Shown piece by piece: positions 10,008 to 18,355 of a stretch of DNA of 64,000 nt. Every line of letters begins with the position of its first letter. Position 1 is the stretch's first letter. Source of the stretch: an uncultured Clostridia bacterium (GTDB taxonomy: Bacteria > Bacillota > Clostridia > Oscillospirales > Acutalibacteraceae). The notes beneath the pieces were generated by a model that did not search any database, had not been told where the DNA came from, and was given only the letters and a program-made list of their open reading frames with translations. A program made the translations under genes and the position numbers. The stretch lies in assembly GCA_947623505.1 (NCBI GenBank), contig CANQGT010000001.1, positions 124,001 through 188,000 of the forward strand, written 5' to 3'.

Positions 10008-10479
10008 TGCTTTCGTTTAAAAATTCATCGAAAATATCGCTGTTCGTCTTATCGCTGACACTTGCGCCGACAACCTTTTCGGCGGCGTCCATAGCAAGGT
10101 TGGCAATGCTCTCCCTTGCAAGGCGTATCTCGTTTTCACGCTCCGCCTGCGCCTGCTTTTTGGCGCTGTTCATCAGTTTTTCCGCGTCAGTCTCCGCTTT
10201 TTCGATTATTCTGGCGTATTCTTCCTTGGCGTTTTCCTTCGCGTCGCTTATTATTTTCTGCGACTCGTCGTTTGCGCCGTCCATCTTTTCCTCATACTGC
10301 TTTTTGAGCTCCATCGCCTTTGTTTCGGCGTCCTGCGCGTCCTGAAGCTGCTTGTTTATCAGCTCTTTGCGCTTATCGAGCACCCTTTTGATCGGCTTGA
10401 AAAGGAACACCCTCATAAGTATAAAGAAAACTACGACGTTTATTATCGCAACAAGAAAATTCCAGTCAAATTTCAGCAT
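9979..10479 (-). CDS. atpF: F0 ATP synthase b subunit
   Basis: 166 residues: one N-terminal membrane helix (about 9-27, FLVAIINVVVFFILMRVFLF) followed by a long charged, Ala-rich coiled coil (about 35-150) that forms the peripheral stalk. The C-terminal tail (FLNESSDDNGSENQ) is acidic and polar. Length is normal, so it is not a b-delta fusion of the mycobacterial kind. Its last 29 bases overlap the start of the delta/alpha gene. Its C-terminus should contact the delta domain, which here is carried by alpha. Confidence 0.95.
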   Translation of the reverse strand: MLKFDWNFLVAIINVVVFFILMRVFLFKPIKRVLDKRKELINKQLQDAQDAETKAMELKKQYEEKMDGANDESQKIISDAKENAKEEYARIIEKAETDAEKLMNSAKKQAQAERENEIRLARESIANLAMDAAEKVVGASVSDKTNSDIFDEFLNESSDDNGSENQ

Positions 10480-10524
10480 TTTACCGTGTTTCCTTTCATT
10501 GATAAATTAAACGGCAACACGAAC

Positions 10525-10773
<249 letters not shown>

Positions 10774-11493
10774 TTATTCAACAGCTTCCTCAATGTAAAT
10801 AGCTGTTAAGAACGTGAAAATATACGCCTGCAAAAATCCGTCGAACAAATCAAAATACAGGCTGAACACGGCGGGAACGCCGAATTTAAGAAAGATAACG
10901 CTTTTCAGAAGTTCCATAATTATAAACGCGCCCAAAACGTTTCCGAAAAGTCGCATACAAAGCGAAAGGGGCTTTATAACAATCTCAAGCGCGTTTATCG
11001 GAGCCACTATCCAAACGGGCTCGGCAAAGGATTTGAGATGCTTCCCCAATCCCTTTTTTCTTACTCCCGCAGCCTGAACAAGCACTATGCTTGTGACTGC
11101 CAGCGCGGCCGTTACCTGAAGGCTTTTTGTGGGCGGCTTAAAGCCGAAAATACCCACCATATTCATAGCGCCGACATAAATCGCAACGCTCATAAGCCAC
11201 GGCACGTATTCCTCGCCCTTTTCTCCGACAATATTCTGAAAAAAGGTGACGATTTTTTCGTAAGCGGCCTCAAGCAGGCGCTGGCGTTTGCTTATCTCGC
11301 CCTGCACTTTAAGATTTCTCGTCAATATAATGGCGATAACGGTAAGAACTGCCATAATTATCCAGGAAACAACCGTGGATTCGTCTATGCTCACGTTGAT
11401 GAACGGAATCTTGAAAACCTCTTCGATATCAAGCTGCTTCACAAGCTCCTCTTTTATATCCATACTTACGAAAGCGAAAGGAAAATTCGGCAT
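10774..11493 (-). CDS. atpB: F0 ATP synthase a subunit
   Basis: 239 residues with about five to six membrane helices. The conserved Arg of SLCMRLFGNVLGAF is the residue that faces the c-ring carboxylate during ion translocation. It is the first gene of the operon; no atpI is visible ahead of it. The ATG at 11493 follows GGGGGTGA. An internal ATG ten codons later is a less likely start. Confidence 0.95.
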   Translation of the reverse strand: MPNFPFAFVSMDIKEELVKQLDIEEVFKIPFINVSIDESTVVSWIIMAVLTVIAIILTRNLKVQGEISKRQRLLEAAYEKIVTFFQNIVGEKGEEYVPWLMSVAIYVGAMNMVGIFGFKPPTKSLQVTAALAVTSIVLVQAAGVRKKGLGKHLKSFAEPVWIVAPINALEIVIKPLSLCMRLFGNVLGAFIIMELLKSVIFLKFGVPAVFSLYFDLFDGFLQAYIFTFLTAIYIEEAVE

Positions 11494-11561
11494 GATCTCA
11501 CCCCCCTTATTTTATGGAATAATAATATAAAAAACGCGGTATCCCACGCTGTTTAAACGCA

Positions 11562-11590
11562 ATTATAGCACCATTCAAATTGCTTTTCAA
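11562..11590 (-). promoter_or_regulatory. Promoter of the atp operon
   Basis: TTGAAA, 17 bases, TATAAT on the minus strand, with TG one base ahead of the -10 box. It lies about 70 bases upstream of atpB and is close to consensus, as expected for a highly expressed operon. Confidence 0.75.
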
Positions 11591-11647
11591 GAATAAATTA
11601 TCATAAAAACGGCTTGAGAAATCGACAAAATTTATATAAAAATTATA

Positions 11648-11676
11648 TTTACATATCATCTTTCTTAGTTTATAAT
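11648..11676 (+). promoter_or_regulatory. Promoter of proS-galE
   Basis: TTTACA, 17 bases, TATAAT on the plus strand, 44 bases upstream of the proS start. It diverges from the atp promoter within the same intergenic region. Confidence 0.65.
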
Positions 11677-11719
11677 GTTTTAGGATTTATACGCATTGCC
11701 GCCAAGGAGGAAAAACGCT

Positions 11720-13162
11720 ATGGCCGACGCAAAAAAAAAGATGGTTGAAGACATTACATCAATGGACGAGGATTTCGCCAAATGGTACACCGATATATGC
11801 AAAAAAGCGGAGCTTATAGAATATACGGGCGTAAAGGGCTGTATGGTAATCCGTCCTTACGGCTACGCGATATGGGAAAACATACAGAAAATTCTTGACG
11901 GAATGTTTAAGGAAACGGGGCACGAAAACGTTTGTATGCCTATGTTTATACCCGAAAGCCTTTTGCAAAAGGAAAAGGACCACGTTGAAGGCTTTGCGCC
12001 CGAATGCGCGTGGGTAACGATGGGCGGCAGCGAAAAGCTGGAGGAGCGCCTTTGCATAAGGCCGACTTCGGAAACGCTTTTCTGCGAGCATTTCAAACAA
12101 ATCGTTCATTCTTACCGCGATCTTCCCAAGCTTTACAATCAGTGGGTTTCGGTAGTAAGATGGGAAAAAACAACGAGGCCGTTTCTCCGTTCGCGCGAAT
12201 TTCTTTGGCAGGAAGGCCATACGCTGCACGCGACGGCGCAGGAGGCCGTTGAGGAAACGGAAAGAATGCTCGGCATATACGCGGATTTCTGCGAAAAATA
12301 CCTTGCCATTCCCGTTGTTAAGGGAATGAAGACCGAAAGCGACAAATTCGCGGGAGCACAGCGCACTTATTGCATAGAGGCGCTTATGCACGACGGCAAG
12401 GCGCTTCAGGCGGGCACCTCCCACTATTTTGGGGACGGCTTTGCAAGGGCGTTTGAGATACAGTTTTCAGATAAAGAAAACAAGCTAAAATATCCGCATC
12501 AGACATCTTGGGGTATGACCACCCGCCTTATAGGAGCCATAATAATGACTCACGGCGACGATAACGGGCTTGTGCTTCCGCCTGCCGTTGCGCCTGTTCA
12601 GGCGATAGTTATCCCCGTTGCGCAGCACAAAGAGGGTGTTCTCGAAAAAGCGGCCGAAATATGCGAAAGGCTCAAAAAGGTTTGCCGCGCCAAAACGGAC
12701 GACTCCGAAAATTCGCCGGGCTGGAAATTTGCCGAATATGAGATGAAGGGCGTTCCCGTAAGAATCGAGATAGGGCCGAAGGATATAGAAAAAAATCAAT
12801 GCGTTTTGGTGACCCGTCACAACAGAGAAAAAACCTTTGTCTCTCTCGACGACGTTGAAACGGCGGTTTTGCAAAAGCTTGACGAGGTAAGAGACGGCAT
12901 TTACGCCGCCGCCCTCGCGAACAGAGAGCGCAGGAGCTACGCCTGCAAAACTCTTGACGAGATAACGGCCGCCCTTGATGAAAAGGGAGACGGATTCGTT
13001 AAGGCGATGTGGTGCGGCAGCGAGGAATGCGAAAATAAAGTTAAGGAAATTACGGGAGTAGGCTCACGCTGCATACCTTTTGAGCAGGAGCATATTTCCG
13101 ACGTTTGTGTTTGCTGCGGGAAGCCCGCGAAACATATGCTTTACTGGGGCAAAGCTTATTAA
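11720..13162 (+). CDS. proS: Prolyl-tRNA synthetase, archaeal/eukaryotic-like type
   Basis: About 480 residues. Class II motifs are present (motif 2 [20 protein letters not shown], motif 3 with [16 protein letters not shown]), followed by an anticodon-binding domain and the zinc-binding C-terminal domain (WCGSEEC, CVCCGKP). The C-terminus ends in the conserved Tyr. The editing insertion of the ordinary bacterial ProRS is absent, placing it in the short type shared with archaea and eukaryotes, which is common in Clostridia and Mycoplasma. The ATG at 11720 with AAGGAGG is chosen over an earlier in-frame ATG at 11696. galE follows after 26 bases. Confidence 0.95.
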   Translation: MADAKKKMVEDITSMDEDFAKWYTDICKKAELIEYTGVKGCMVIRPYGYAIWENIQKILDGMFKETGHENVCMPMFIPESLLQKEKDHVEGFAPECAWVTMGGSEKLEERLCIRPTSETLFCEHFKQIVHSYRDLPKLYNQWVSVVRWEKTTRPFLRSREFLWQEGHTLHATAQEAVEETERMLGIYADFCEKYLAIPVVKGMKTESDKFAGAQRTYCIEALMHDGKALQAGTSHYFGDGFARAFEIQFSDKENKLKYPHQTSWGMTTRLIGAIIMTHGDDNGLVLPPAVAPVQAIVIPVAQHKEGVLEKAAEICERLKKVCRAKTDDSENSPGWKFAEYEMKGVPVRIEIGPKDIEKNQCVLVTRHNREKTFVSLDDVETAVLQKLDEVRDGIYAAALANRERRSYACKTLDEITAALDEKGDGFVKAMWCGSEECENKVKEITGVGSRCIPFEQEHISDVCVCCGKPAKHMLYWGKAY

Positions 13163-13188
13163 AAATTATTTATGAAAGAGGTTTTTAT

Positions 13189-14205
13189 ATGGCGATTTTA
13201 GTTACCGGAGGGTTGGGCTACATAGGTTCCCACACCTGCGTTGAACTTATAAACGCGGGCGCCGAGGTAGTTGTGCTCGACAATCTTTGCAACTGCAAAA
13301 TGAGCTCTTACGACAGGATAAAGGCCCTTGTCGGCAAGGATTTCAAATTTTACAAATGCGACATACGCGACGCTCAGGGGCTTGACAAAATATTTAAAAG
13401 CGAAAAAATCGATTCCGTTATTCATTTCGCAGGGCTTAAGGCGGTCGGCGAAAGCGTGCATATGCCTCTTGAATATTTTGACAATAATGTAAACGGCACG
13501 ATTGTTTTGCTTGACGTTATGCGCAAAAACGGCTGCAAAAAAATCGTCTTTTCCTCATCCGCAACGGTTTACGGTATGAACAACGTATCGCCGCTCACCG
13601 AAGATATGCATGTGGGGGGCGTGACGAATCCCTACGGCAGAACGAAATATATGATAGAATGTATACTTCGGGATCTCTACGCCTCGGACAATGAATGGTC
13701 TGTATGCCTGCTGCGCTATTTCAACCCGATCGGCGCTCACAAAAGCGGCACTATGGGAGAGGATCCGAACGGCATTCCCAATAATCTTATGCCTTATATA
13801 ACACAGGTGGCTATCGGCAAAAGGGAGTGCCTCACCATTCACGGAAATGATTACGACACGCACGACGGAACAGGCGTAAGAGATTATATTCACGTTGTCG
13901 ATCTTGCTCTCGGTCACCTCAAGGCCGTGGAAAAGGTGGAAAAGGAAAACGGACTGTTTATCTATAACCTCGGCACGGGCAAGGGATATTCCGTGCTTGA
14001 CGTTGTAAAGGCGTTTGAAAAGGCGAGCGGCGTTAAGATACCTTTCGTTGTAGGCCCGCGCAGAGACGGCGATATAGCAACCTGCTATTCCGATCCTTCC
14101 AAGGCTTTTAAGGAACTCGGCTGGAAAGCGACGCGTGACATTGAGGAAATGTGCGAGGACAGCTGGCGCTGGCAAAGCCAAAATCCCAACGGATATGACG
14201 ACTGA
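13189..14205 (+). CDS. galE: UDP-glucose 4-epimerase
   Basis: About 338 residues, short-chain dehydrogenase fold. It has TGGLGYIGSH for NAD binding at the N-terminus, SSSATVYG and the YGRTK active-site Tyr/Lys, and VRDYIHVVDLA, typical of GalE. The enzyme interconverts UDP-glucose and UDP-galactose. The ATG at 13189 has AAAGAGG upstream; a longer frame reaches back into proS but lacks any ribosome site. It is probably co-transcribed with proS and ends at the terminator at 14235-14263. Confidence 0.95.
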   Translation: MAILVTGGLGYIGSHTCVELINAGAEVVVLDNLCNCKMSSYDRIKALVGKDFKFYKCDIRDAQGLDKIFKSEKIDSVIHFAGLKAVGESVHMPLEYFDNNVNGTIVLLDVMRKNGCKKIVFSSSATVYGMNNVSPLTEDMHVGGVTNPYGRTKYMIECILRDLYASDNEWSVCLLRYFNPIGAHKSGTMGEDPNGIPNNLMPYITQVAIGKRECLTIHGNDYDTHDGTGVRDYIHVVDLALGHLKAVEKVEKENGLFIYNLGTGKGYSVLDVVKAFEKASGVKIPFVVGPRRDGDIATCYSDPSKAFKELGWKATRDIEEMCEDSWRWQSQNPNGYDD

Positions 14206-14234
14206 TTCAATACAGAATGATATATATCAAAAGA

Positions 14235-14263
14235 CCCCGAAATTTCGGGGCCTTTGTGTTTTT
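14235..14263 (+). terminator. Intrinsic terminator after galE
   Basis: A perfect 16-base palindrome CCCCGAAATTTCGGGG (14235-14250) followed on the plus strand by CCTTTGTGTTTTTT. On the minus strand it is followed by TCTTTTG, so it may also stop the convergent DUF4173 transcript. Confidence 0.8.
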
Positions 14264-14342
14264 TGAGAGCGGAATTTCCTTTCCGCCGACGGGCATACAA
14301 ATTTATAACTGCTTGGCATTTCCTTTCAAGAAAGGCGATTCA

Positions 14343-16373
14343 TCAAACCTGCTGTTCGGCTTTTGTGTAATCACCGGATAAATCAAATTCGGGCGTAAGC
14401 TCAAATTTGTTTTCGGCGTATTCGTGAAGTGTGAACCTGTAGCTTTCGCCGAATTTTGCGTTCCATTCGCAAAGCGTTTCTATCGGCACCTCTTCGCCGT
14501 TTTTCGTAAAAACGGTCGCAGATATTCCGAAGATGCCGTTTTCGGGGATTTCGGGGTAAACAAAGCTGTCCATAGGAACTTGGCAGTAAACCGTTTCTCC
14601 GTATTTAAAAGACAGCGATTCATCGGCGGGCGAGCAGCCTCCGGAGCACACCGTTTTTCCGTCGATGCTGTAATCAAATTCCATTGACCGAACGTTGCCG
14701 CTGTCTATAAGTATTTCGATTCCTATTTCGCGACCATACTTCGCGTCGCTCTCATTTTCTGCAATATAGTTATAAATTTTGCTCTTCGTATCCTGTGAAA
14801 GAGAATTATAATAATCGCAAATCGATTTTTCAGCCGAATAAACGGTAAAATTAAACTGCCTGAAATCCCGTTTTCTTTTGCTCACAAGCGTAACGCCGTC
14901 AAAATCAAGGGAAATATCGGGATCGTTGCGCATTTTATAAATAATGAAATTCAAAGCGTCATCCGCGATCTCGCCGTCGTCTTGGGCGAGCTTTGCCACA
15001 TATGGAACGGCGGATTCGGAAAGCCCGTTTGCGAAGTAAGCAAAATCGATCTGCTCCAGACGGCCGTTTTTATAAGCGTCTATATTATAGCGGACTACTA
15101 TACTGTCCGCGTCGGCAAGGGCAAGCGCTATGAAAAGGACGCTGCAAATCAATATCACGGGCTGCATATAGCTTATTTTCGGCGCGAAAATATGCAATAT
15201 AAAAAACGCGAGTATCACAAAAAGCATAACCATAAACAGCGCCACGAGAAGCCTGTAAAGCGACAGACCGTAGGTTTCGATATTGAGCTTCATTTTTGAT
15301 ACTGCGGTTATAAGTATCAAAACGGTGAAAAGAAGAATAAAGCATTCAACACCTTTTAAAAACGCGGGAAGCCCTCTGCCCTTTTCCGTTTTACAGAAAA
15401 CGTTTACAGCGGATATTATTAGCACGTTGATAACGCATATCGCGAACATTTCAAAAAAGCCCTCTCTCGCGTAGACGCTGGCGGAATGCTCATAACCCTC
15501 CGGCAAAAGGCCGGAAAACGCGCTGAAAAAATAGGCGAGTTGTGAAAAGAGATAAAACAGATAAGTCACCGATATAACGCACAAAAACGATATTGCGGCC
15601 GCCGCGGGAAAAAATCTGCGGTTTTTCAAAACAGCCGCATTGCTTTTGCCCGCATCAAGGTTCTTTTTCCTTACAACCGCATAAGCGACGGCAAATGGAG
15701 CGAATACCAAAGACAGTATCAAAACCAAAATATATTCGCCGAGATTTTTGCCTATCATCTGCACAAGGCCGCGAAAAGCCGCGTCGCCGCTGACAAGAAG
15801 AGGAATTATAACAAACAGCGCTGGCACAGACAGCGCTATGCCGAAAATTATATAAAGCGCGTTTTTGCTTTTAAACGCCGCCGCGTTTATTCCGCGAGCT
15901 GTTGAGGGGAGGTTTTCAAACGGTGAAACGAACACGCCGTAAAGAATATCCCCGATCATTCTCGCGCCGCCCTCGCCGTGTCTGAAAGTGCCGCTTATAC
16001 CGAAAATATATATTGTAAACAGCGCCGTAACAAGAAACAGCATAATGCAGTTCATAAAAATATTGCGTGAAAAAGTGAACGTGGCCGAGCCCGCAAGCGA
16101 AAGCAGACCGCAAAGGCAGGAAAAAACCGACGGCCTTACGTCTCTTTTTGCAAGATACGCCGTAAAAACGGCAAAAACGGCGCAAAAGGCGACGGTAAAC
16201 CCGAGATTAAAACCGTACATAACGGCAAAATCGATAAAAACGAAAACGCACCCGAAAATCAACAGGGCAAAAATACCGTCTTTTTTATCCAAACTCAGCG
16301 TCTTTTTCGTTTTTTTGCCGCCGTCAATCACCGGCGGCTTAAAATATTCGCCGCCATTCAAAGAATTATCCAT
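14343..16373 (-). CDS. DUF4173 family multi-pass membrane protein
   Basis: 676 residues. The first ~430 contain about ten to twelve hydrophobic segments. The segment VTYLFYLFSQLAYFFSAFSG followed by LPEGYEHSASVYAREGFFEM is the hallmark of DUF4173. The C-terminal ~230 residues are soluble and probably extracytoplasmic. Function is unknown in the family. It lies 11 bases after a small XRE regulator and downstream of a DUF2975 protein, a grouping typical of envelope/stress membrane loci in Firmicutes. Confidence 0.8.
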   Translation of the reverse strand: MDNSLNGGEYFKPPVIDGGKKTKKTLSLDKKDGIFALLIFGCVFVFIDFAVMYGFNLGFTVAFCAVFAVFTAYLAKRDVRPSVFSCLCGLLSLAGSATFTFSRNIFMNCIMLFLVTALFTIYIFGISGTFRHGEGGARMIGDILYGVFVSPFENLPSTARGINAAAFKSKNALYIIFGIALSVPALFVIIPLLVSGDAAFRGLVQMIGKNLGEYILVLILSLVFAPFAVAYAVVRKKNLDAGKSNAAVLKNRRFFPAAAAISFLCVISVTYLFYLFSQLAYFFSAFSGLLPEGYEHSASVYAREGFFEMFAICVINVLIISAVNVFCKTEKGRGLPAFLKGVECFILLFTVLILITAVSKMKLNIETYGLSLYRLLVALFMVMLFVILAFFILHIFAPKISYMQPVILICSVLFIALALADADSIVVRYNIDAYKNGRLEQIDFAYFANGLSESAVPYVAKLAQDDGEIADDALNFIIYKMRNDPDISLDFDGVTLVSKRKRDFRQFNFTVYSAEKSICDYYNSLSQDTKSKIYNYIAENESDAKYGREIGIEILIDSGNVRSMEFDYSIDGKTVCSGGCSPADESLSFKYGETVYCQVPMDSFVYPEIPENGIFGISATVFTKNGEEVPIETLCEWNAKFGESYRFTLHEYAENKFELTPEFDLSGDYTKAEQQV

Positions 16374-16384
16374 ATCGATCCCTC

Positions 16385-16591
16385 CTAATCGTCAACAAAT
16401 TCAAGAATATCGCCGGGCTGGCAATTTAGCTCTCTGCAAATGGCCTCAAGCGTAGAAAACCTTACGGCTTTGGCCTTGCCAGTTTTAAGAATTGAAAGAT
16501 TTGCGGGCGTTATGCCGATTTTCGCGGCAAGCTCGCCTGACGACATTTTCCTCTTTGCAAGCATAACGTCAAGATTTACAACAATGCGCAT
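16385..16591 (-). CDS. Small XRE-family regulator (YozG-like)
   Basis: 68 residues that are nearly all helix-turn-helix: KRKMSSGELAAKIGITPANL, then a conserved segment that positions the recognition helix, then LEAICRELNCQPGDILEF. These single-domain regulators are very often encoded next to DUF2975 proteins, as here. A palindrome within the DUF2975 promoter (17202-17215) is a plausible target (inference). It sits between the DUF2975 and DUF4173 genes. Confidence 0.88.
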   Translation of the reverse strand: MRIVVNLDVMLAKRKMSSGELAAKIGITPANLSILKTGKAKAVRFSTLEAICRELNCQPGDILEFVDD

Positions 16592-16607
16592 AATTATCTC
16601 CTATACT

Positions 16608-16680
16608 ATTGACAAGGGGTTTGAAGCGGTATTTGCGTAAATAAGCCCGCAAAAACCTTATTGTGTTCGACTCCCCTCAG
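16608..16680. repeat. Dispersed ~72-bp repeat, copy 1
   Basis: Runs from TTGACAAGGGG through GTATTTGCGTAAATAAGCCC to TTCGACTCCCCTCAG. It matches two further copies at 41314-41382 and 41588-41660, with one or two differences from copy 3. It ends exactly at the stop codon of the DUF2975 gene and fills the gap before the XRE gene. Confidence 0.85.
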
Positions 16681-17148
16681 TTATACCGTAAGGTCGTTTT
16701 CGTCCTTGATTTCTATTGCCGCCTCGAAAATATTTTTCACTACCCGAACGACGAGCCCCATAAAAAATTCGCCTGCCGAAAGCACGAGCATTGTTTCAAA
16801 CATAAAATTCCGCGTTAAAATAACGATAAAAGAAATCAATCCCACAAAACCCGCATAAATGCAGGCGTAACTTATCAGGCGGAGCAATTTTACGTTTTTC
16901 GCCTCAAAAACCCGCTCTTTTCTGATATTCGCAAGCAGCCTGTCAAGGCAAAAAAGAGCGAGAAACCCCGCAGGCACAACGGCGTAAAAAGGCCACAAAA
17001 CATAATCCTTTATTTCGGTGAGAATATCAAATTTAAAAAATCCTTTATCAAGCAGTATCGGAAGCGTAACCGACAGCGCAAGAAGCACGGCGTAGCAAGC
17101 CCTTACAATAAAATGCGTAAGCCTTACGGATTTATCACTGTTCCACAT
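16681..17148 (-). CDS. DUF2975 domain membrane protein
   Basis: 155 residues with four membrane helices (about 13-30, 49-68, 88-112, 120-140). The last part, FFMGLVVRVVKNIFEAAIEI, is typical of DUF2975. Function is unknown; family members are usually paired with a small XRE regulator, as at 16385-16591. AGGAGG precedes the ATG at 17148. Its promoter has a palindrome between the -35 and -10 boxes. Confidence 0.85.
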   Translation of the reverse strand: MWNSDKSVRLTHFIVRACYAVLLALSVTLPILLDKGFFKFDILTEIKDYVLWPFYAVVPAGFLALFCLDRLLANIRKERVFEAKNVKLLRLISYACIYAGFVGLISFIVILTRNFMFETMLVLSAGEFFMGLVVRVVKNIFEAAIEIKDENDLTV

Positions 17149-17193
17149 AGAAATTCCTCCTTTGTTTTGCTCGTTTTAAATTCCTATGAGTAT

Positions 17194-17222
17194 GATATAG
17201 CACGATTTTTATCGTTTGTCAA
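17194..17222 (-). promoter_or_regulatory. Promoter/operator of the DUF2975-XRE unit
   Basis: TTGACA, 17 bases, TATATC on the minus strand. The spacer contains the inverted repeat ACGAT-TTTT-ATCGT (17202-17215), placed where a bound repressor would block RNA polymerase. The XRE protein encoded in this unit is the obvious candidate ligand (inference). Confidence 0.65.
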
Positions 17223-17273
17223 TAATTTTTTATTATTTTTCAAAATATTTTTATCATTTTTCGAAATTTTCCT

Positions 17274-17299
17274 AAAAAAGAGAGCGGCATACGCCGCTC
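17274..17299 (-). terminator. Terminator of the ECF transporter operon
   Basis: Stem GAGCGGC / GCCGCTC (17282-17299) with a 4-base loop, followed on the minus strand by TCTTTTTT. It lies about 60 bases after the last gene of the ECF operon. Confidence 0.75.
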
Positions 17300-17361
17300 A
17301 GTAAATTAAAATATATTTTGAACCTATTATTAAGATAACGCACGTCAAATTCTCCGCCAAT

Positions 17362-17628
17362 TTAAACCCAACCGAATTTCGCGTTCAGCACAAGGAACAA
17401 AATCAAATCTATAAGAAACATAAAAAGCGCCGCCGTTCCCGCAAAAAGAGTTTTTTTATTCAACGATTTTGTTTCTTCGCTTATTTGGGCTTTTTTGCTG
17501 TTCATAGCCAGCGGCACGGCGATACCTATCGCGCCGAAAGCGGGGCAGATGCCGACGGTGCACACGCCTATAATGGCAGACACAAACGCGAATTTCGCCA
17601 ACTTTTCAAGAATATTGTTACCGTTCAT
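17362..17628 (-). CDS. Small membrane protein, unknown
   Basis: 88 residues with two hydrophobic segments (about 12-42 and 62-84) separated by a short charged loop (NSKKAQISEETKSLNKK). GGAGG precedes the ATG, and the gene overlaps the end of the ECF S-component gene by 11 bases, so it is real and translated with that operon. I do not recognise the family. Its location suggests an accessory role in the transporter, but nothing in the sequence shows it. Confidence 0.65.
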   Translation of the reverse strand: MNGNNILEKLAKFAFVSAIIGVCTVGICPAFGAIGIAVPLAMNSKKAQISEETKSLNKKTLFAGTAALFMFLIDLILFLVLNAKFGWV

Positions 17629-18355
17629 TTTTTACCTCCGAATTTTGCGAATTTGGCACGGCTTTGGTTATTCCGTATTTTATGATTATTCTGTTGAGTT
17701 TTTTAATAAAGCCCTCGCCGAAAATAAAGAGGAACAGCGCCGTCGCCCCGCCGAAAACGGCCGAAAAGGGCACTCCGGCGGCATAGACGGCAAGCACTGT
17801 TTTTATATTGTTATCGGTTGCCATAATAAGCGCGGAGCCCGCGTCCGCGATAAGCCCGTAAAGAGCAAAGGCGAGAACGAAACCGACGGCGGAAAGAGTC
17901 CACCTATTCGGCTTGATAATTTTAAATACGACCGCGGCGGCAAACCCAACGGAGCCGAGCGCCACCATCTGAAAAGGAGTCCATATCCCCTGCCCGAAAA
18001 TGAAATTTGAAACGAACGCGGAAAACGCGCCGATTATATATCCTTTTTCAGCGCCGAGACAAACGGCGCAAACAATCACCACGGCAGCAACGGGCTTAAA
18101 CTGCGGCAGCATATAAAAAACGGCCCTTGAAGCAACGGCAAGCGCGATTAGCACCGCCATAAGCGCAAGCTCGCGCGCGGACGGAGCGGAATTTTCATAA
18201 GAAAGAAAAAACACAAGCGCGCAAGCAAGAAGAATTACGGCGCAGATAAGATAAACCGAAGTTGTTTTTGAAAATAATATCTGCCATAAAACGGTTGCCG
18301 CTCCGATGAAAACAAAGAGGACAAGCGAAACCGTTTTTATCCTGTTTTCTTTCAT
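17618..18355 (-). CDS. ECF transporter S (substrate-binding) component
   Basis: 245 residues, with about seven to eight hydrophobic segments. The central part (MAVLIALAVASRAVFYMLPQ, then FKPVAAVVIVCAVCLGAEKG and GAFSAFVSNFIFGQGIWTPF) is typical of S components that bind a vitamin or its precursor in the membrane. The ATG overlaps the stop of the ATPase gene (ATGA), so it is coupled to it. The dedicated T and ATPase genes next door make this a self-contained ECF transporter. Substrate unknown; no riboswitch is visible upstream of the operon to reveal it. Confidence 0.82.
   Translation of the reverse strand: MKENRIKTVSLVLFVFIGAATVLWQILFSKTTSVYLICAVILLACALVFFLSYENSAPSARELALMAVLIALAVASRAVFYMLPQFKPVAAVVIVCAVCLGAEKGYIIGAFSAFVSNFIFGQGIWTPFQMVALGSVGFAAAVVFKIIKPNRWTLSAVGFVLAFALYGLIADAGSALIMATDNNIKTVLAVYAAGVPFSAVFGGATALFLFIFGEGFIKKLNRIIIKYGITKAVPNSQNSEVKNER

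Noticed and set aside
9979-10479. b-delta fusion of the mycobacterial type
   Set aside because: atpF stops at a normal length for a b subunit with no delta-like residues; the delta domain is on the alpha side.
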